Positions 23,371 to 32,168 are shown, counted from the first letter of the stretch. The stretch: DNA of 33,056 nt from Acetobacteraceae bacterium AT-5844 (GCA_000245075.1 JH599917.1:1-33056); one strand, 5' to 3'. Numbers and translations are program-made. The notes: generated from the letters alone by a model not told the origin.

Positions 23371-26300
23371 ATGACCAAGCGCATGCTGATCGATGCCTAC
23401 CACCCGGAAGAAACCCGTGTGGTGGTGCTGGACGGCAACCGGCTCGAAGAATTCGACGTCGAGGCCCAGAACAAGAAGCCGCTGAAGAGCAACATCTACC
23501 TGGCCAAGGTGGTCCGGGTTGAGCCCAGCCTCCAGGCCGCTTTCGTGGAATATGGCGGCAACCGCCACGGCTTCCTCGCCTTCAGCGAAATCCACCCGGA
23601 TTATTACCAGATCCCCGTCGCCGACCGTCAGCGCCTGCTGGAGATGCAGGCCGCCGAGGCGGATGAGTACGAGGATGATGAGGACGAGGTGACGGAGGCC
23701 GAGGCCGAGGCCATGGCCGCCGCCATCGAGGCGATGGCGGATGCCGATGAGGCTGAAGCCGCCCAGGCGGCCCGCGACGCCGCCGAGGAAGCGGCCGCCG
23801 CGACCCAGGGCGCCGCCGCCAACCCCTCCAGCTTCAGCGAGTCCGAGGCGGGGAACGGCGAGAATCCGCGCGACCTGGAGCCGGGCGACCTGAGCGGCCA
23901 GGACAAGCCGGGCCGCGCCCAGCCGATGTCCGTCGAAAACGAGGCCCGCACCGCCACGCCGGAAGAGCTGATCGCCATCGAGGCCGCCGCCGCCGAGGCC
24001 CCCGTTCCACACGAGGATGTGCCCGCGCCGGAGGACGAGGAAGAGGAAATCCCGCCCGAGACGCTGGGCGGCCGCGGCAAGGATGAGGGCGATGCGGAGG
24101 AAGTCTCCCGCGAGCGCCGCATCCCGCCCCGCTTCATGCGGCACTACAAGATCCAGGAAGTGATCCGCCGCCGGCAGATCATGCTGGTGCAGGTCGTGAA
24201 GGAGGAGCGCGGCAACAAGGGCGCGGCGCTGACCACCTATATCAGCCTGGCCGGCCGCTTCTCCGTGCTGATGCCGAATTCCCCGCGCGGCGGCGGTATC
24301 TCCCGCAAGATCACCTCGGCCGGGGACCGCAAGCGCCTGCGCGAGGCGGTGCAGGAAGTCGGGCTGCCGAAGGGCATGAGCCTGATTGTCCGCACAGCCG
24401 GCGCCAGCCGTCCGAAGCCGGAAATCACCCGCGACTGCGAGTACCTGCTGCGCCTGTGGGACGAGATCCGCACCCGCACGCTGGAATCCGTGGCCCCCTC
24501 GCTGGTCTATGAGGAAGCCGACCTCATCAAGCGCTCGATCCGCGACACCTTCAACGCGGGTATCGAGGAAATCCAGATCGAGGGCGAGGACGCCTACCGC
24601 CAGGCGCGCGACTTCATGCGCATGCTGATGCCGCAGCATGAGCGCAAGATCCGCCTGTACCGGGACCAGACCATCTCGCTCTTCGCCCGCAATGGCGTGG
24701 ACGCGCAGCTCGATGCGATGATGTCCCCCATCGTGCAGCTCCGCTCCGGTGGCTACATCGTCATCAACCAGACCGAAGCGCTGGTTTCCATCGACGTGAA
24801 CTCGGGCCGCGCGACGCGTGACCGGCACATCGAGGACACGGCGCTGCGCACCAACCTGGAAGCGGCGGAGGAAATCGCCCGCCAGCTGCGGTTGCGCGAC
24901 CTCGCGGGCCTCATCGTCATCGACTTCATCGACATGGAGTCGAACCGGAACGACGCCCAGGTGGAGCGCCGGCTGAAGGAAGCGCTGAAGAGCGACCGCG
25001 CCCGCATCCAGGTGGGCCGCATCAGCCATTTCGGCCTGCTGGAAATGAGCCGCCAGCGGCTGCGCCCGAGCGTGACCGAGCACTCCTTCGTCACCTGCGA
25101 GCACTGCAAGGGCCTCGGCATTGTCCGCAGCGCGGACAGCGCCGCCCTGCAGGCGCTGCGCGCGATCGACGAGGAAGGCGCGAAGCGCAAGGCCGCGGAA
25201 ATCCTGGTGCATGCGGCGCCGGAGCTGGCCCTGCATCTGCTGAACCGCAAGCGCGACCGCCTCTCGCAGATCGAGCAGCGCCACAACATGGCGGTGATGT
25301 TCGAGCCCGACGAGAAGGTGCTGTTCCCCGCCATCCGCATCGAGCGGGTGCGGCCGCAGCTGGTGGCCGAGCCGGTCTCCGCCCCCAGCGCGCTGCGCAT
25401 GGACTACGCGCCGGAGCCCGTGGAGCCTGTCGAGGCTGTTGAGGCCGAGGAGGCCGCGCCCCGGGCGGAACGCGCGCCGGAAGCCCGTGTTGCCGAAGCG
25501 GGCGAAGGTGGCCAGGAGGGTGAGGGCAAGCGCCGCCGCCGCCGTCGCCGCCGCCGTGGTGGACGCCGTGAGGACGGCACGCCCATGACTGCGCAGGAAG
25601 CCGCCGAGGAAGCGGAAGGCGAAGAGGAAGCTGAGGGCGAGGAAGCCGAGGCCACCCAGGCCGAAGCTGCACCGGCCGAGGCCCCTGAGGCCGCGCCGCA
25701 GCCCGAGCGCGCGCCCCGCGAGGAGCGTGGCGAGGAGTTCCGCAACCGCCGTGACGAGGAGGGCCGCATCCGCCGCCGGGGCCGTCGTGGAAGCAACCGC
25801 TTCCGCCGCGATATCCCCATCGAGGAAGGCCAGCCTGCCCAGCCGCGCGAGCAGCGCCCCTATGTCGGCCCGACGCCGGCGAACCCCTTCGCCGGTGGCT
25901 CGCTGGAGGACATCTTCGACGCCATGGCGGCGGCCGAGGAAGCCGCGGCACTGCGCGACGTGACGCCCTCCCTGCCGGTGGAGGCGCCGGTGGCGCCCGA
26001 GCCGCAGGCTGAGGCCCCCGTTGCGCCGGAAGCCGTTGCCGAACCGGCCTCCGAGGCCCCGGACGCTGTGGCCGAGGTGGTGGAGGCTACGGTGACCGAG
26101 GAAGCTCCGGCCAAGCCGAAGCGCCGCGCCGCTGCCAAGAAGGTGGAGAAGCCGGAGAAGGCCGCCAAGGCGGAGAAGCCGAAGAAGGAAGAAAAGGCCG
26201 AGAAGGCGCCGAGGGCTCCGCGCACCACGCGCAGCAAGAAGGTAGCCGCCGAGGCCGTGGCCGAAGCCCCCGCCAAGCCGAAGCGCCGCACCAGCAGGAA

Positions 26301-26514
26301 GGCAGCTGCCGAGGCTGCGCCGGCTGAAGCGCCGGTGGCCGAGGCCGCGCCTGTCGCGGTGGAAGCTGCCGCCCCGGCGGTGGCTGCCGAGCCTGCCTCC
26401 GTTCCGGCGGATTCCGCCCTGTCCGAGCCGGTGGCCGCTACTCCGGTGCAGCCGGTGCTGGTGGAAGCCGGTGACGAGAATGCCCCGAAGAAGCGGGGCT
26501 GGTGGCGCCGCTGA
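23371..26514 (+). CDS. rne: ribonuclease E
   Basis: RNase E is the endoribonuclease that initiates mRNA decay and processes rRNA and tRNA, and it scaffolds the degradosome. The 1047-residue protein starts at ATG 23371 (MTKRMLIDAYHPEETRV). The S1 domain (about 37-300) is split by a long acidic Ala/Glu insert (about 90-248), as is common in alphaproteobacteria. The catalytic core has metal-binding Asp475 (SIDVNSG) and Asp518 (VIDFIDM), 43 residues apart as in E. coli, and the zinc-link cysteines Cys576 and Cys579 (CEHC). The C-terminal half is disordered, with Arg-rich RNA-binding blocks (RRRRRRRRGG near 720) and Ala/Glu/Pro repeats. The last residues, KKRGWWRR, match the PNPase-binding Gly-Trp-Trp peptide known from Caulobacter RNase E. 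Confidence 0.98.
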   Translation: MTKRMLIDAYHPEETRVVVLDGNRLEEFDVEAQNKKPLKSNIYLAKVVRVEPSLQAAFVEYGGNRHGFLAFSEIHPDYYQIPVADRQRLLEMQAAEADEYEDDEDEVTEAEAEAMAAAIEAMADADEAEAAQAARDAAEEAAAATQGAAANPSSFSESEAGNGENPRDLEPGDLSGQDKPGRAQPMSVENEARTATPEELIAIEAAAAEAPVPHEDVPAPEDEEEEIPPETLGGRGKDEGDAEEVSRERRIPPRFMRHYKIQEVIRRRQIMLVQVVKEERGNKGAALTTYISLAGRFSVLMPNSPRGGGISRKITSAGDRKRLREAVQEVGLPKGMSLIVRTAGASRPKPEITRDCEYLLRLWDEIRTRTLESVAPSLVYEEADLIKRSIRDTFNAGIEEIQIEGEDAYRQARDFMRMLMPQHERKIRLYRDQTISLFARNGVDAQLDAMMSPIVQLRSGGYIVINQTEALVSIDVNSGRATRDRHIEDTALRTNLEAAEEIARQLRLRDLAGLIVIDFIDMESNRNDAQVERRLKEALKSDRARIQVGRISHFGLLEMSRQRLRPSVTEHSFVTCEHCKGLGIVRSADSAALQALRAIDEEGAKRKAAEILVHAAPELALHLLNRKRDRLSQIEQRHNMAVMFEPDEKVLFPAIRIERVRPQLVAEPVSAPSALRMDYAPEPVEPVEAVEAEEAAPRAERAPEARVAEAGEGGQEGEGKRRRRRRRRRGGRREDGTPMTAQEAAEEAEGEEEAEGEEAEATQAEAAPAEAPEAAPQPERAPREERGEEFRNRRDEEGRIRRRGRRGSNRFRRDIPIEEGQPAQPREQRPYVGPTPANPFAGGSLEDIFDAMAAAEEAAALRDVTPSLPVEAPVAPEPQAEAPVAPEAVAEPASEAPDAVAEVVEATVTEEAPAKPKRRAAAKKVEKPEKAAKAEKPKKEEKAEKAPRAPRTTRSKKVAAEAVAEAPAKPKRRTSRKAAAEAAPAEAPVAEAAPVAVEAAAPAVAAEPASVPADSALSEPVAATPVQPVLVEAGDENAPKKRGWWRR

Positions 26515-26523
26515 TCTGCCTCT

Positions 26524-26556
26524 CCCCGCGGCGGCACGTCGCCGCCGCGGGGATTT
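26524..26556 (+). terminator. strong hairpin terminator after rne
   Basis: A perfect 12-bp stem (CCCCGCGGCGGC / GCCGCCGCGGGG) with a 5-nt loop starts 10 nt after the rne stop and is followed only by ATTTCT. The short T run suggests partial termination, so some read-through into the next gene, 14 nt on, is possible. Confidence 0.65.
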
Positions 26557-26569
26557 CTGGACTGGTTGC

Positions 26570-27601
26570 ATGACCGTCGAAGCCGATTTCTCCCCCCTTC
26601 GTACCGAGCGGCTGACCCTTCGCCCCCTGGGGCCGGGGGATGCCGCTCAGCTTCATCGCCTGATCAATGACTGGGACGTTGTGCGCTGGCTTTCCCGCGT
26701 GCCGTTCCCCTATCCGCGTGAACTGGCGGATGAGTGGATCGAATCCACGCATCAGCAGCGGGCGCGTGGGGAGGCCTGGCACCTGGCCATCGTGGGCCAG
26801 GAGCAGGACAAGGAAGTGCTGGTCGGCTGCGTCGGCCTGATGCGGGACAGCGCCACGGAGCGGACGGCCGAGCTGGGCTACTGGGTCGGCCGCCGCTATT
26901 GGGGCCATGGCGTGGCCTCCGAGGCCGCCGGGCGGCTGGCCCGCTGGGGGCTGGCACATCTCGATATCGACCGCATCGTCGCCAGTGTGCTGGATGAGAA
27001 CGACCGCTCCGCCGGCGTGCTGCGCGCTGTCGGCATGCGGGAGACCGGCACGGGCGAGGCGCATTTCCTCGCCCGCAACGGCCGCCTGCCGGTGCGCCTG
27101 TTCGAGGGCGGGCGGGACGAGATTCTCGGCCCCTTCACCGACGCCGAGCCCCAGCCGATCGCTCCGCTGGTGGCGGACGCCACTTTGCCGGCAGTGGAAG
27201 GCAAGCCGCTGCTGCTGGTGGTGGCCTGCGCGCTGGTGGATACCGATGGCCGCGTGCTGGTGGCGCGCCGCCCGGAAGGCAAGCCGATGGCCGGGTTGTG
27301 GGAATTCCCCGGCGGCAAGGTGGACCCCGGCGAGACGCCGGAGCAGGCGCTGATCCGTGAGTTGAAGGAGGAGCTGGACATCGACGTGTCCGAGGCCTGC
27401 CTTGCCCCCTTCACCTTCGCCAGCCACGATATCGGCAAGTTTCACTTGATGATGCCGCTCTATCTCTGCCGCCGTTGGCAAGGCACCATCACGCCGCGTG
27501 AAGGGCAGGCGGTGGCCTGGGTGCGGGCTAACAAGCTGTCCGACTACGCCATGCCGCCGGCTGACAAGCCGCTGGTTGCCATGCTGCGAGATGTCCTCTG
27601 A
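26570..27601 (+). CDS. GNAT acetyltransferase fused to MutT-like Nudix hydrolase
   Basis: This 343-residue fusion has a GNAT domain at about 9-175. Motifs LRTERLTLRPL, AELGYWVGRRYWGHG (the acetyl-CoA-binding loop region) and ASVLDENDRSAGVLRAVGM place it in the RimJ/RimL-like branch. A MutT-type Nudix domain lies at about 212-343. The Nudix box runs 249-271, with Gly249, Glu255, Arg263, Glu264, Glu267 and Glu268 in place; only the usual Gly near its end is Asp270. GLWEFPGGKVDPGE matches MutT proteins that hydrolyse 8-oxo-dGTP. Separate GNAT and mutT genes occur near argJ and the parvulin gene in other alphaproteobacteria. The link between the two activities is unknown. The start at ATG 26570 fits the GNAT N-terminus, but no clear ribosome binding site is present. 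Confidence 0.88.
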   Translation: MTVEADFSPLRTERLTLRPLGPGDAAQLHRLINDWDVVRWLSRVPFPYPRELADEWIESTHQQRARGEAWHLAIVGQEQDKEVLVGCVGLMRDSATERTAELGYWVGRRYWGHGVASEAAGRLARWGLAHLDIDRIVASVLDENDRSAGVLRAVGMRETGTGEAHFLARNGRLPVRLFEGGRDEILGPFTDAEPQPIAPLVADATLPAVEGKPLLLVVACALVDTDGRVLVARRPEGKPMAGLWEFPGGKVDPGETPEQALIRELKEELDIDVSEACLAPFTFASHDIGKFHLMMPLYLCRRWQGTITPREGQAVAWVRANKLSDYAMPPADKPLVAMLRDVL

Positions 27602-27611
27602 GGATTCCGAG

Positions 27612-28376
27612 ATGACGAACCCGACCGCCTGCCTGCTGATCATCGGCAATGAGGTGCTCTCGGGCCGCACCAAGGATGCCAATCTGCAATTCCTGGCCAC
27701 GCGGCTGGGGGAGATCGGCATTCCGCTGCGGGAGGCGCGTGTTATTCCAGACGTGCCGCAGACCATCATCGACACGGTGAACGAGGTGCGGGCGAAGTAC
27801 ACTTACGTCTTCACCACCGGCGGCATCGGCCCGACGCATGACGACATCACCGCCGAATGCATCGCCAAGGCCTTCGGTGTGCCGTGGGAACCGCACCCGG
27901 AAGCCTGGGCCCTGCTGGAGGCCTATTACGCCAGCCGGGAGCCGCCCAGCGAGTTCAATGCCGCGCGCCAGCGCATGGCGACCATGCCGCGCGGCGCCTC
28001 GCTCATCCCGAATGCGGTTTCCGTCGCGCCCGGCTTCATCATTGGCAATGTGCATGTGATGGCGGGTGTGCCGCGCATCATGCAGTCGATGTTCGAGGCG
28101 CTGGCTCCCAACCTCCAGGGCGGTGTGCCGGTGAAGAGCCGGGCCGTGCATGCCACGGGCATGCTGGAGGGGAAGATTGCGGAAGGGCTCGGGAAGATCC
28201 AGCAGCGCTTCCCGGAGGTGGAAATCGGCTCCTACCCCTATTACCGGGAGAATGGTGGCGGCGTTGCGCTGGTCGCCAAGGGTGTGGATGAGAGCGCCAT
28301 CGACGCCGCCATCGCCGAGATTGCTGAATACATCAAGCAACTCGGCTTTACTCCGATAGCCGGCGAGCCTTCCTGA
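27612..28376 (+). CDS. molybdopterin-binding domain protein (CinA N-terminal-like)
   Basis: This 254-residue protein has the MoCF_biosynth/CinA fold. TACLLIIGNEVLSGRTKDANLQFLA (split family motif, residues 5-29) and TTGGIGPTHDDITAE (69-83) form the nucleotide or molybdopterin-binding core. LIPNAVSVAPGF and VHVMAGVPRIMQSMFE follow as in CinA. The C-terminal nicotinamide-nucleotide amidase domain of full-length CinA is absent, so this is the short form often annotated as competence/damage-inducible protein A. Its biochemical role is not settled; ADP-ribose pyrophosphatase activity is known for full-length CinA relatives. ATG 27612 follows GAGGA by 7 nt, and only 10 nt separate it from the preceding Nudix stop, so the two are one operon. 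Confidence 0.88.
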   Translation: MTNPTACLLIIGNEVLSGRTKDANLQFLATRLGEIGIPLREARVIPDVPQTIIDTVNEVRAKYTYVFTTGGIGPTHDDITAECIAKAFGVPWEPHPEAWALLEAYYASREPPSEFNAARQRMATMPRGASLIPNAVSVAPGFIIGNVHVMAGVPRIMQSMFEALAPNLQGGVPVKSRAVHATGMLEGKIAEGLGKIQQRFPEVEIGSYPYYRENGGGVALVAKGVDESAIDAAIAEIAEYIKQLGFTPIAGEPS

Positions 28377-28394
28377 TACAGGTTTCGCGCTAGC

Positions 28395-28430
28395 GGCGCC
28401 GGAGGGAGGCTTTCGCCCGCCTCCGGCGCC
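28395..28430. terminator. bidirectional hairpin between convergent genes
   Basis: A perfect 11-bp stem (GGCGCCGGAGG / CCTCCGGCGCC) with an inner GGC/GCC pair lies in the 67-nt gap between the CinA-like gene and the minus-strand substrate-binding gene. There is no T run, so terminator function is inferred from position and strength. Confidence 0.5.
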
Positions 28431-28443
28431 CGTTCCGCCGGGT

Positions 28444-30024
28444 TCAGCTCTGGCCCGGTGTCACATCCATCGCGCGCGTGCGTTCATCCATGCGCGGGTC
28501 GTGGTTCAGGCCCTTCCGCACCGCCCAGGTGTTCACGAGCTGATGCAGCGGGATGATGGCGACATCATCCATCGCCAGCTTCACCGCCTGTTGCAGAATC
28601 TGCTCGCGCTCCTTGTCGTCCAGCGTCGCGGTGGCGCGGCGGGTCAGCGCATCCAGCTCGGGGTTGGAGTAGCGGCCGGCATTGTTGGCGCCGAAACGCG
28701 TCTCGGCATTGTTGGTGCCGAGAATATTGACCAGCGCATAGGAAGCCTCGCCCGTGGCGCTGCCCCAGCCCGTCAGCCGTATGCCGAATTCCTGGCGGCT
28801 GGAGCGGATGGAGAAGGCCGACCAGGGCAGGGCTTCCACCGTGGTCTGCACGCCCACGCGCGTCCACATCTGCGCCACGGCCTGGGCGGTCTTGGCATCG
28901 TTGGGGTAGCGGTCGTTCGGCGTGTGCAGGGTCATGCGGAAGCCCTGCGGGAAGCCCGCCTCGGCCAGCAGCCGCCGCGCGCCCTCGATATCCTGCGTCG
29001 GTGGCGGGACGGCGTCGTTATAGGAATAGGTGCCCGGCGGCAGCCACTGGCCGGCCGGCTTCGCGGTGTTCTCCATCACGCGCTCCGCCAGCCCCTCGCG
29101 GCTGATGGCGAGGGAGAGCGCGCGCCGCACCCGCACATCGTTGAACGGGTTGGTCGGAAGCGGCTTGCCGGAATTATCCGTGACGTAGATCGGGTCGTTC
29201 GTCCGGCTGCGGTCCGGCGCGAGATAGATGACGCGCAGGCCCTGGATCTGCGTGAGCTGGATGCGCGCTTCCCGCTGAAGCTGCGGAATGTCGGAGGAGG
29301 GGACGGTGTCGATGATATCGACATCGCCGGAGAGGATGGCGGCCGTGCGCGCGGGCGGCGAGGAGATGACGCGGTAGTCGACCGTGGCCCAGGAGGGCTT
29401 GCCATCCCAGTACGCATCATTGCGCGCCATCATGGTGCGCGTGCCTGGGGCGTAGGAGCTGAAGCGATACGGGCCGGTGCCGATCACCGCCTTGCCGCTG
29501 TTGTACTCCTCCGTCGTCGCATTCTGCCCGGCATGGCGAGAGATGATGGCGACCGAGGCGAAGTCCGTGGGCAGCAGGGGGTAGGGGCCCGGGGTGTGGA
29601 AGCGAATGGTCAGCGGATCGACGATCTCGACCTTCTGCACCGCGCGGACGAAGGCGCCAAAGCCACCGGGGCTGTTCGGCACATTGGGCGTGCGCTCGAT
29701 GGTGAAGGCGACGTCATCGGCGGTGAATTCCCGCCCGTCATGCCAGCGCACGCCGGGGCGCAGTTTGAATTCCCACACCGTCGGCTCCACCGCCCGCCAG
29801 GAGACGGCGAGCTTGGGAACGAGCTGGGCGCGCGAGTCGAACTCCACCAGCTTGTCGAAGAAGTGGCTGGCGACGCTGTTATTCGGCGAGGCGTTGTAGA
29901 AATGCGGGTCGAGCGAGGTGACCGAGCCGCCGATGGCGATCGTGATGTTCTGGGCCGCTGCCGGTTGGGCGGCCAGTCCGAGGGCTGCGGCGCCGAGGAG
30001 CAGCGCCGATCGCAGGGATGCCAT
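28444..30024 (-). CDS. ABC transporter substrate-binding protein, peptide/nickel family (SBP_bac_5)
   Basis: This 526-residue periplasmic solute-binding protein belongs to the oligopeptide/dipeptide/nickel group. A Sec signal (SLRSALLLGAAALGLAAQPAAAQ) ends near residue 25. The mature protein shows the family pattern TSLDPHFYN, KLAVSWRAVEPTVWEFKLRPGVRWHDGREFTADDVAFTIER, GTGPYRF, VDIIDTVPSSD, FNDVRVRRALSLAI, LLAEAGFPQGF and WGSATGEASYALVNILGTNN, split here into short motifs. Ligand cannot be told from sequence; peptides, glutathione-like or opine-like compounds are possible. ATG 30024 follows GGGAG by 7 nt. No permease or ATPase gene is in the window, so it is an orphan or its partners lie elsewhere. 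The deacylase gene upstream, 82 nt away on the same strand, may be co-transcribed. Confidence 0.92.
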   Translation of the reverse strand: MASLRSALLLGAAALGLAAQPAAAQNITIAIGGSVTSLDPHFYNASPNNSVASHFFDKLVEFDSRAQLVPKLAVSWRAVEPTVWEFKLRPGVRWHDGREFTADDVAFTIERTPNVPNSPGGFGAFVRAVQKVEIVDPLTIRFHTPGPYPLLPTDFASVAIISRHAGQNATTEEYNSGKAVIGTGPYRFSSYAPGTRTMMARNDAYWDGKPSWATVDYRVISSPPARTAAILSGDVDIIDTVPSSDIPQLQREARIQLTQIQGLRVIYLAPDRSRTNDPIYVTDNSGKPLPTNPFNDVRVRRALSLAISREGLAERVMENTAKPAGQWLPPGTYSYNDAVPPPTQDIEGARRLLAEAGFPQGFRMTLHTPNDRYPNDAKTAQAVAQMWTRVGVQTTVEALPWSAFSIRSSRQEFGIRLTGWGSATGEASYALVNILGTNNAETRFGANNAGRYSNPELDALTRRATATLDDKEREQILQQAVKLAMDDVAIIPLHQLVNTWAVRKGLNHDPRMDERTRAMDVTPGQS

Positions 30025-30106
30025 TCTTGTACTCCCGTCTCTCCAACGTGACGGGGCTGACATCAGCAAAAAACATGCCGGATATGCAAGAAAGGAATAT
30101 CAAAGC

Positions 30107-31048
30107 CTAGTTGCCGGTATAACGGGCGAGGCGGACGGCAGTGTGGCCACGCAGCGCCCGCGGACTGGGCATGATGAGCAGGCAGTCATCATGCGGCGTC
30201 CGGATTTCCTGTTCCCCATCCAGCGCCAGAAGGGTGTTCCGGCGCGGGATGACCGTGCCGCCACGGAAATCCTGCACGAAGGCGAAGTTGTGCGTGCCGG
30301 CGACGACGGTGCGCGTCACCTCCGCCAATCGCCCTGGCGTGCGGGGCGGACCCTCGGCGGCGATCACCCCCGTATCCCGCAGCAGGGCGGTGGCGCAGCT
30401 CTCCAGCGTCTCCAGCGTGGCCTGTTCCCAATGTGGCCCGCCCTCCACCAGCAGGGCAGGGCGCGCGGCGAAAACCGGGGAGTCGATCAGCCGCAGGCCC
30501 GTCTGGTGGCCATGGTCCGCCACCACCAGGGCAGGGGTGCCAAGCCGCACGCCCAGCGCCCGCGCCGCAGGGGCGGCCCCCGCGATGATCAGCGGATCGG
30601 ACGGCCAGAGCATGCTGTGCAGGTCGAGCAGAACGTCCACCTCGTCCATCAGGGGCCGCAGCGCGCGGGCACGGTCCAGCTCCGCGCTGCGGCGGGCGCT
30701 GGCCAGAAGGCGGTCGTCCCAGACGCGGTTGAGGTCTTCGTCGATGAAGCGGCTGATGGTCGGGTCTGCGGGGTCGAAGCGGGCAAAGGCGGCGGTATTG
30801 GCGAAGATGAAGGTGAGGCGCCCCCGCACCGGTCTCAACTCCTGCCGCAGCCAGCGTGCCAGCAGCAATGCGCCCGCGATTTCATTGCCGTGCATCAAGG
30901 AGACCAGGGCCACATGCGGCCCGGGCTCGGCCGCGGAAAAACTCCACACCCCCGGCAGAACATTGCCCTCCAGCCAGGGCCGAAGATCGGGGATCGGCAA
31001 CCGGACTGAAAGGTCCGGCAACAGGCGGTCTCGCCCCCAGGTGGTCAC
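30107..31048 (-). CDS. succinylglutamate desuccinylase/aspartoacylase (AstE/AspA) family protein
   Basis: This 313-residue M14-like zinc deacylase should hydrolyse an N-acylated amino acid. The zinc-binding set is His53 and Glu56 (LMHGNEIAG) with His144 (LDLHSML). Glu202 (VEGGPHWE) is the likely catalytic base. FANTAAFARFDP and FIDEDLNRVW carry the substrate-binding Asn/Arg positions. The C-terminal beta part (GTVIPRRNTLLA, LIMPSPRALRGHTAVRLA) is typical of the family. No other arginine succinyltransferase pathway genes are nearby, so the astE name is not justified. GTG 31048 has GAGG about 8 nt upstream. The neighbouring substrate-binding protein suggests uptake and hydrolysis of an acylated compound, which is inference. 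Confidence 0.85.
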   Translation of the reverse strand: MTTWGRDRLLPDLSVRLPIPDLRPWLEGNVLPGVWSFSAAEPGPHVALVSLMHGNEIAGALLLARWLRQELRPVRGRLTFIFANTAAFARFDPADPTISRFIDEDLNRVWDDRLLASARRSAELDRARALRPLMDEVDVLLDLHSMLWPSDPLIIAGAAPAARALGVRLGTPALVVADHGHQTGLRLIDSPVFAARPALLVEGGPHWEQATLETLESCATALLRDTGVIAAEGPPRTPGRLAEVTRTVVAGTHNFAFVQDFRGGTVIPRRNTLLALDGEQEIRTPHDDCLLIMPSPRALRGHTAVRLARYTGN

Positions 31049-31192
31049 CGGCTACGCCTCATCCGGTGATGAGTTCCGCCCCATGGCACCGGGCCAATCC
31101 GGTCTGGTCCGCTGCCGGCTTCATCCTGCACCTTTCCGCGTGTGGGAAGGGCAGTCTAGGACGCCTCCGGGCCAGTGGCCAAGATGGTCCGG

Positions 31193-31969
31193 TCAGCCGC
31201 CCTGTCCTTGCCTGGCCTTGGCCACGAGCTGTTGCAAGGTGGCGAGATCCACCGCACCCGGCACCAGCGTGTCGCCGATCACGATGGCGGGCGTACCCTG
31301 AATGCCCAATGCCTGCGCCAGGGCGATATTGGCCTGGAGCCGTTGCTCGATGGCGGGGTCATCCATGTCCTGCCGCAGCCGTGCCCAGTTCAGCCCCAGC
31401 CGCTCGGCTTCGGTCTTGAGCACGGCTTCGGTGGGTTCGCCGCGCAGGCGCATCAGCGCGTCCTGGAACTCGACATATTTGCCCTGCCGCTGTGCCGCCA
31501 CCAGCGCCCGGCTGGCGAGCACGCTGTTCGGGCCCAGAATGGGCAGGTCCTTCATCACGACCCGGATGTTGCGGTCGGTCCGCAGGAGCTGCTGCAATGT
31601 CGGGTGCAGAATCTTGCAGTAGCCGCAACGGGCGTCGAAGAATTCAACGAGGGTGACATCGCCTTGTGGATTGCCCTTCACCGCATCCGCCGCATTGCGC
31701 AGCAGCGCATCCGCATGGGCGGCGATGGCGCTGCGCTGGGCATTGGCGCGGTTGTTCTCCTCCGCCGCCTGCATGGCCGCGATGGCATCCCGCAGGATGC
31801 TCGGGTCCTCCTTCAGCGCCCGCCGCAGGATGTCCACCACCTCTTGCCGCTGCTGCGGGGAGAGGCTGGCATCGGCGGGCTGGGCCATGGCGTGCATGGA
31901 GGGCAGAGCGGGCAGCGCCGCCGCGCAGAAACCGGCGAGGGCCAGGGCGGCCAGGCGGGGCGATATCAT
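31193..31969 (-). CDS. DsbA-like periplasmic thiol-disulfide oxidoreductase
   Basis: This 258-residue exported protein has a signal peptide (LAALALAGFCAAALPALPSMHAMAQ, ending near 30), a helical N-terminal extension (about 36-95, QRQEVVDILRRALKEDPSIL), and a thioredoxin-fold domain with an inserted helical part. The redox motif CGYC is at 115-118 (VEFFDARCGYCKILHP) and the cis-Pro loop GTP at 225-227. The extended N-terminus resembles BdbD/ScsC-type DsbA relatives with an oligomerising region rather than E. coli DsbA. It could oxidise or isomerise disulfides in exported proteins. ATG 31969 has GGAGAGA about 9 nt upstream. It is transcribed separately from the deacylase, 144 nt away. Confidence 0.9.
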   Translation of the reverse strand: MISPRLAALALAGFCAAALPALPSMHAMAQPADASLSPQQRQEVVDILRRALKEDPSILRDAIAAMQAAEENNRANAQRSAIAAHADALLRNAADAVKGNPQGDVTLVEFFDARCGYCKILHPTLQQLLRTDRNIRVVMKDLPILGPNSVLASRALVAAQRQGKYVEFQDALMRLRGEPTEAVLKTEAERLGLNWARLRQDMDDPAIEQRLQANIALAQALGIQGTPAIVIGDTLVPGAVDLATLQQLVAKARQGQGG

Positions 31970-32095
31970 GGCGTCAGCTCTCTCCGGTGGACAAGGCCGT
32001 CCCTATCTGGCCGCTGGCGCGGGCGGGCGCAAATGCGGGGAGCGTGACAAAAGCGTGCGGCCAACATCCGGTTGCCGGGTTTGGCGAAGGAGTCT

Positions 32096-32124
32096 ATGGC
32101 CCCAGGCATGGCCTTTGGGGCCAT
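32096..32124. repeat. strong inverted repeat upstream of the GGT-like gene
   Basis: ATGGCCCCA (32096-32104) and TGGGGCCAT (32116-32124) are perfect complements, with an inner GGC/GCC pair and an ATG loop, so the whole folds into a near-continuous hairpin. It lies in the divergent space between the DsbA-like gene and the GGT-like gene. Operator, or terminator without T run. Confidence 0.5.
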
Positions 32125-32139
32125 GATCCTAACGCGCAA

Positions 32140-32151
32140 CGGTTTTAACCG
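32140..32151. promoter_or_regulatory. 12-nt palindrome before the GGT-like gene
   Basis: CGGTTTTAACCG (CGGTT, TT, AACCG) directly overlaps GGAG at 32151-32154, the probable ribosome binding site 14 nt before ATG 32169. It could be a small operator or mask the site in mRNA. Confidence 0.35.
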
Positions 32152-32168
32152 GAGTGAAGTAAGCCAGC

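Noticed and set aside
23251-26571. 1106-codon open frame antisense to rne
   Set aside because: Shadow created by GC-rich codons and the Ala/Glu/Arg repeats of RNase E; Arg/Gly/Leu repeats on the reverse strand are artefacts.
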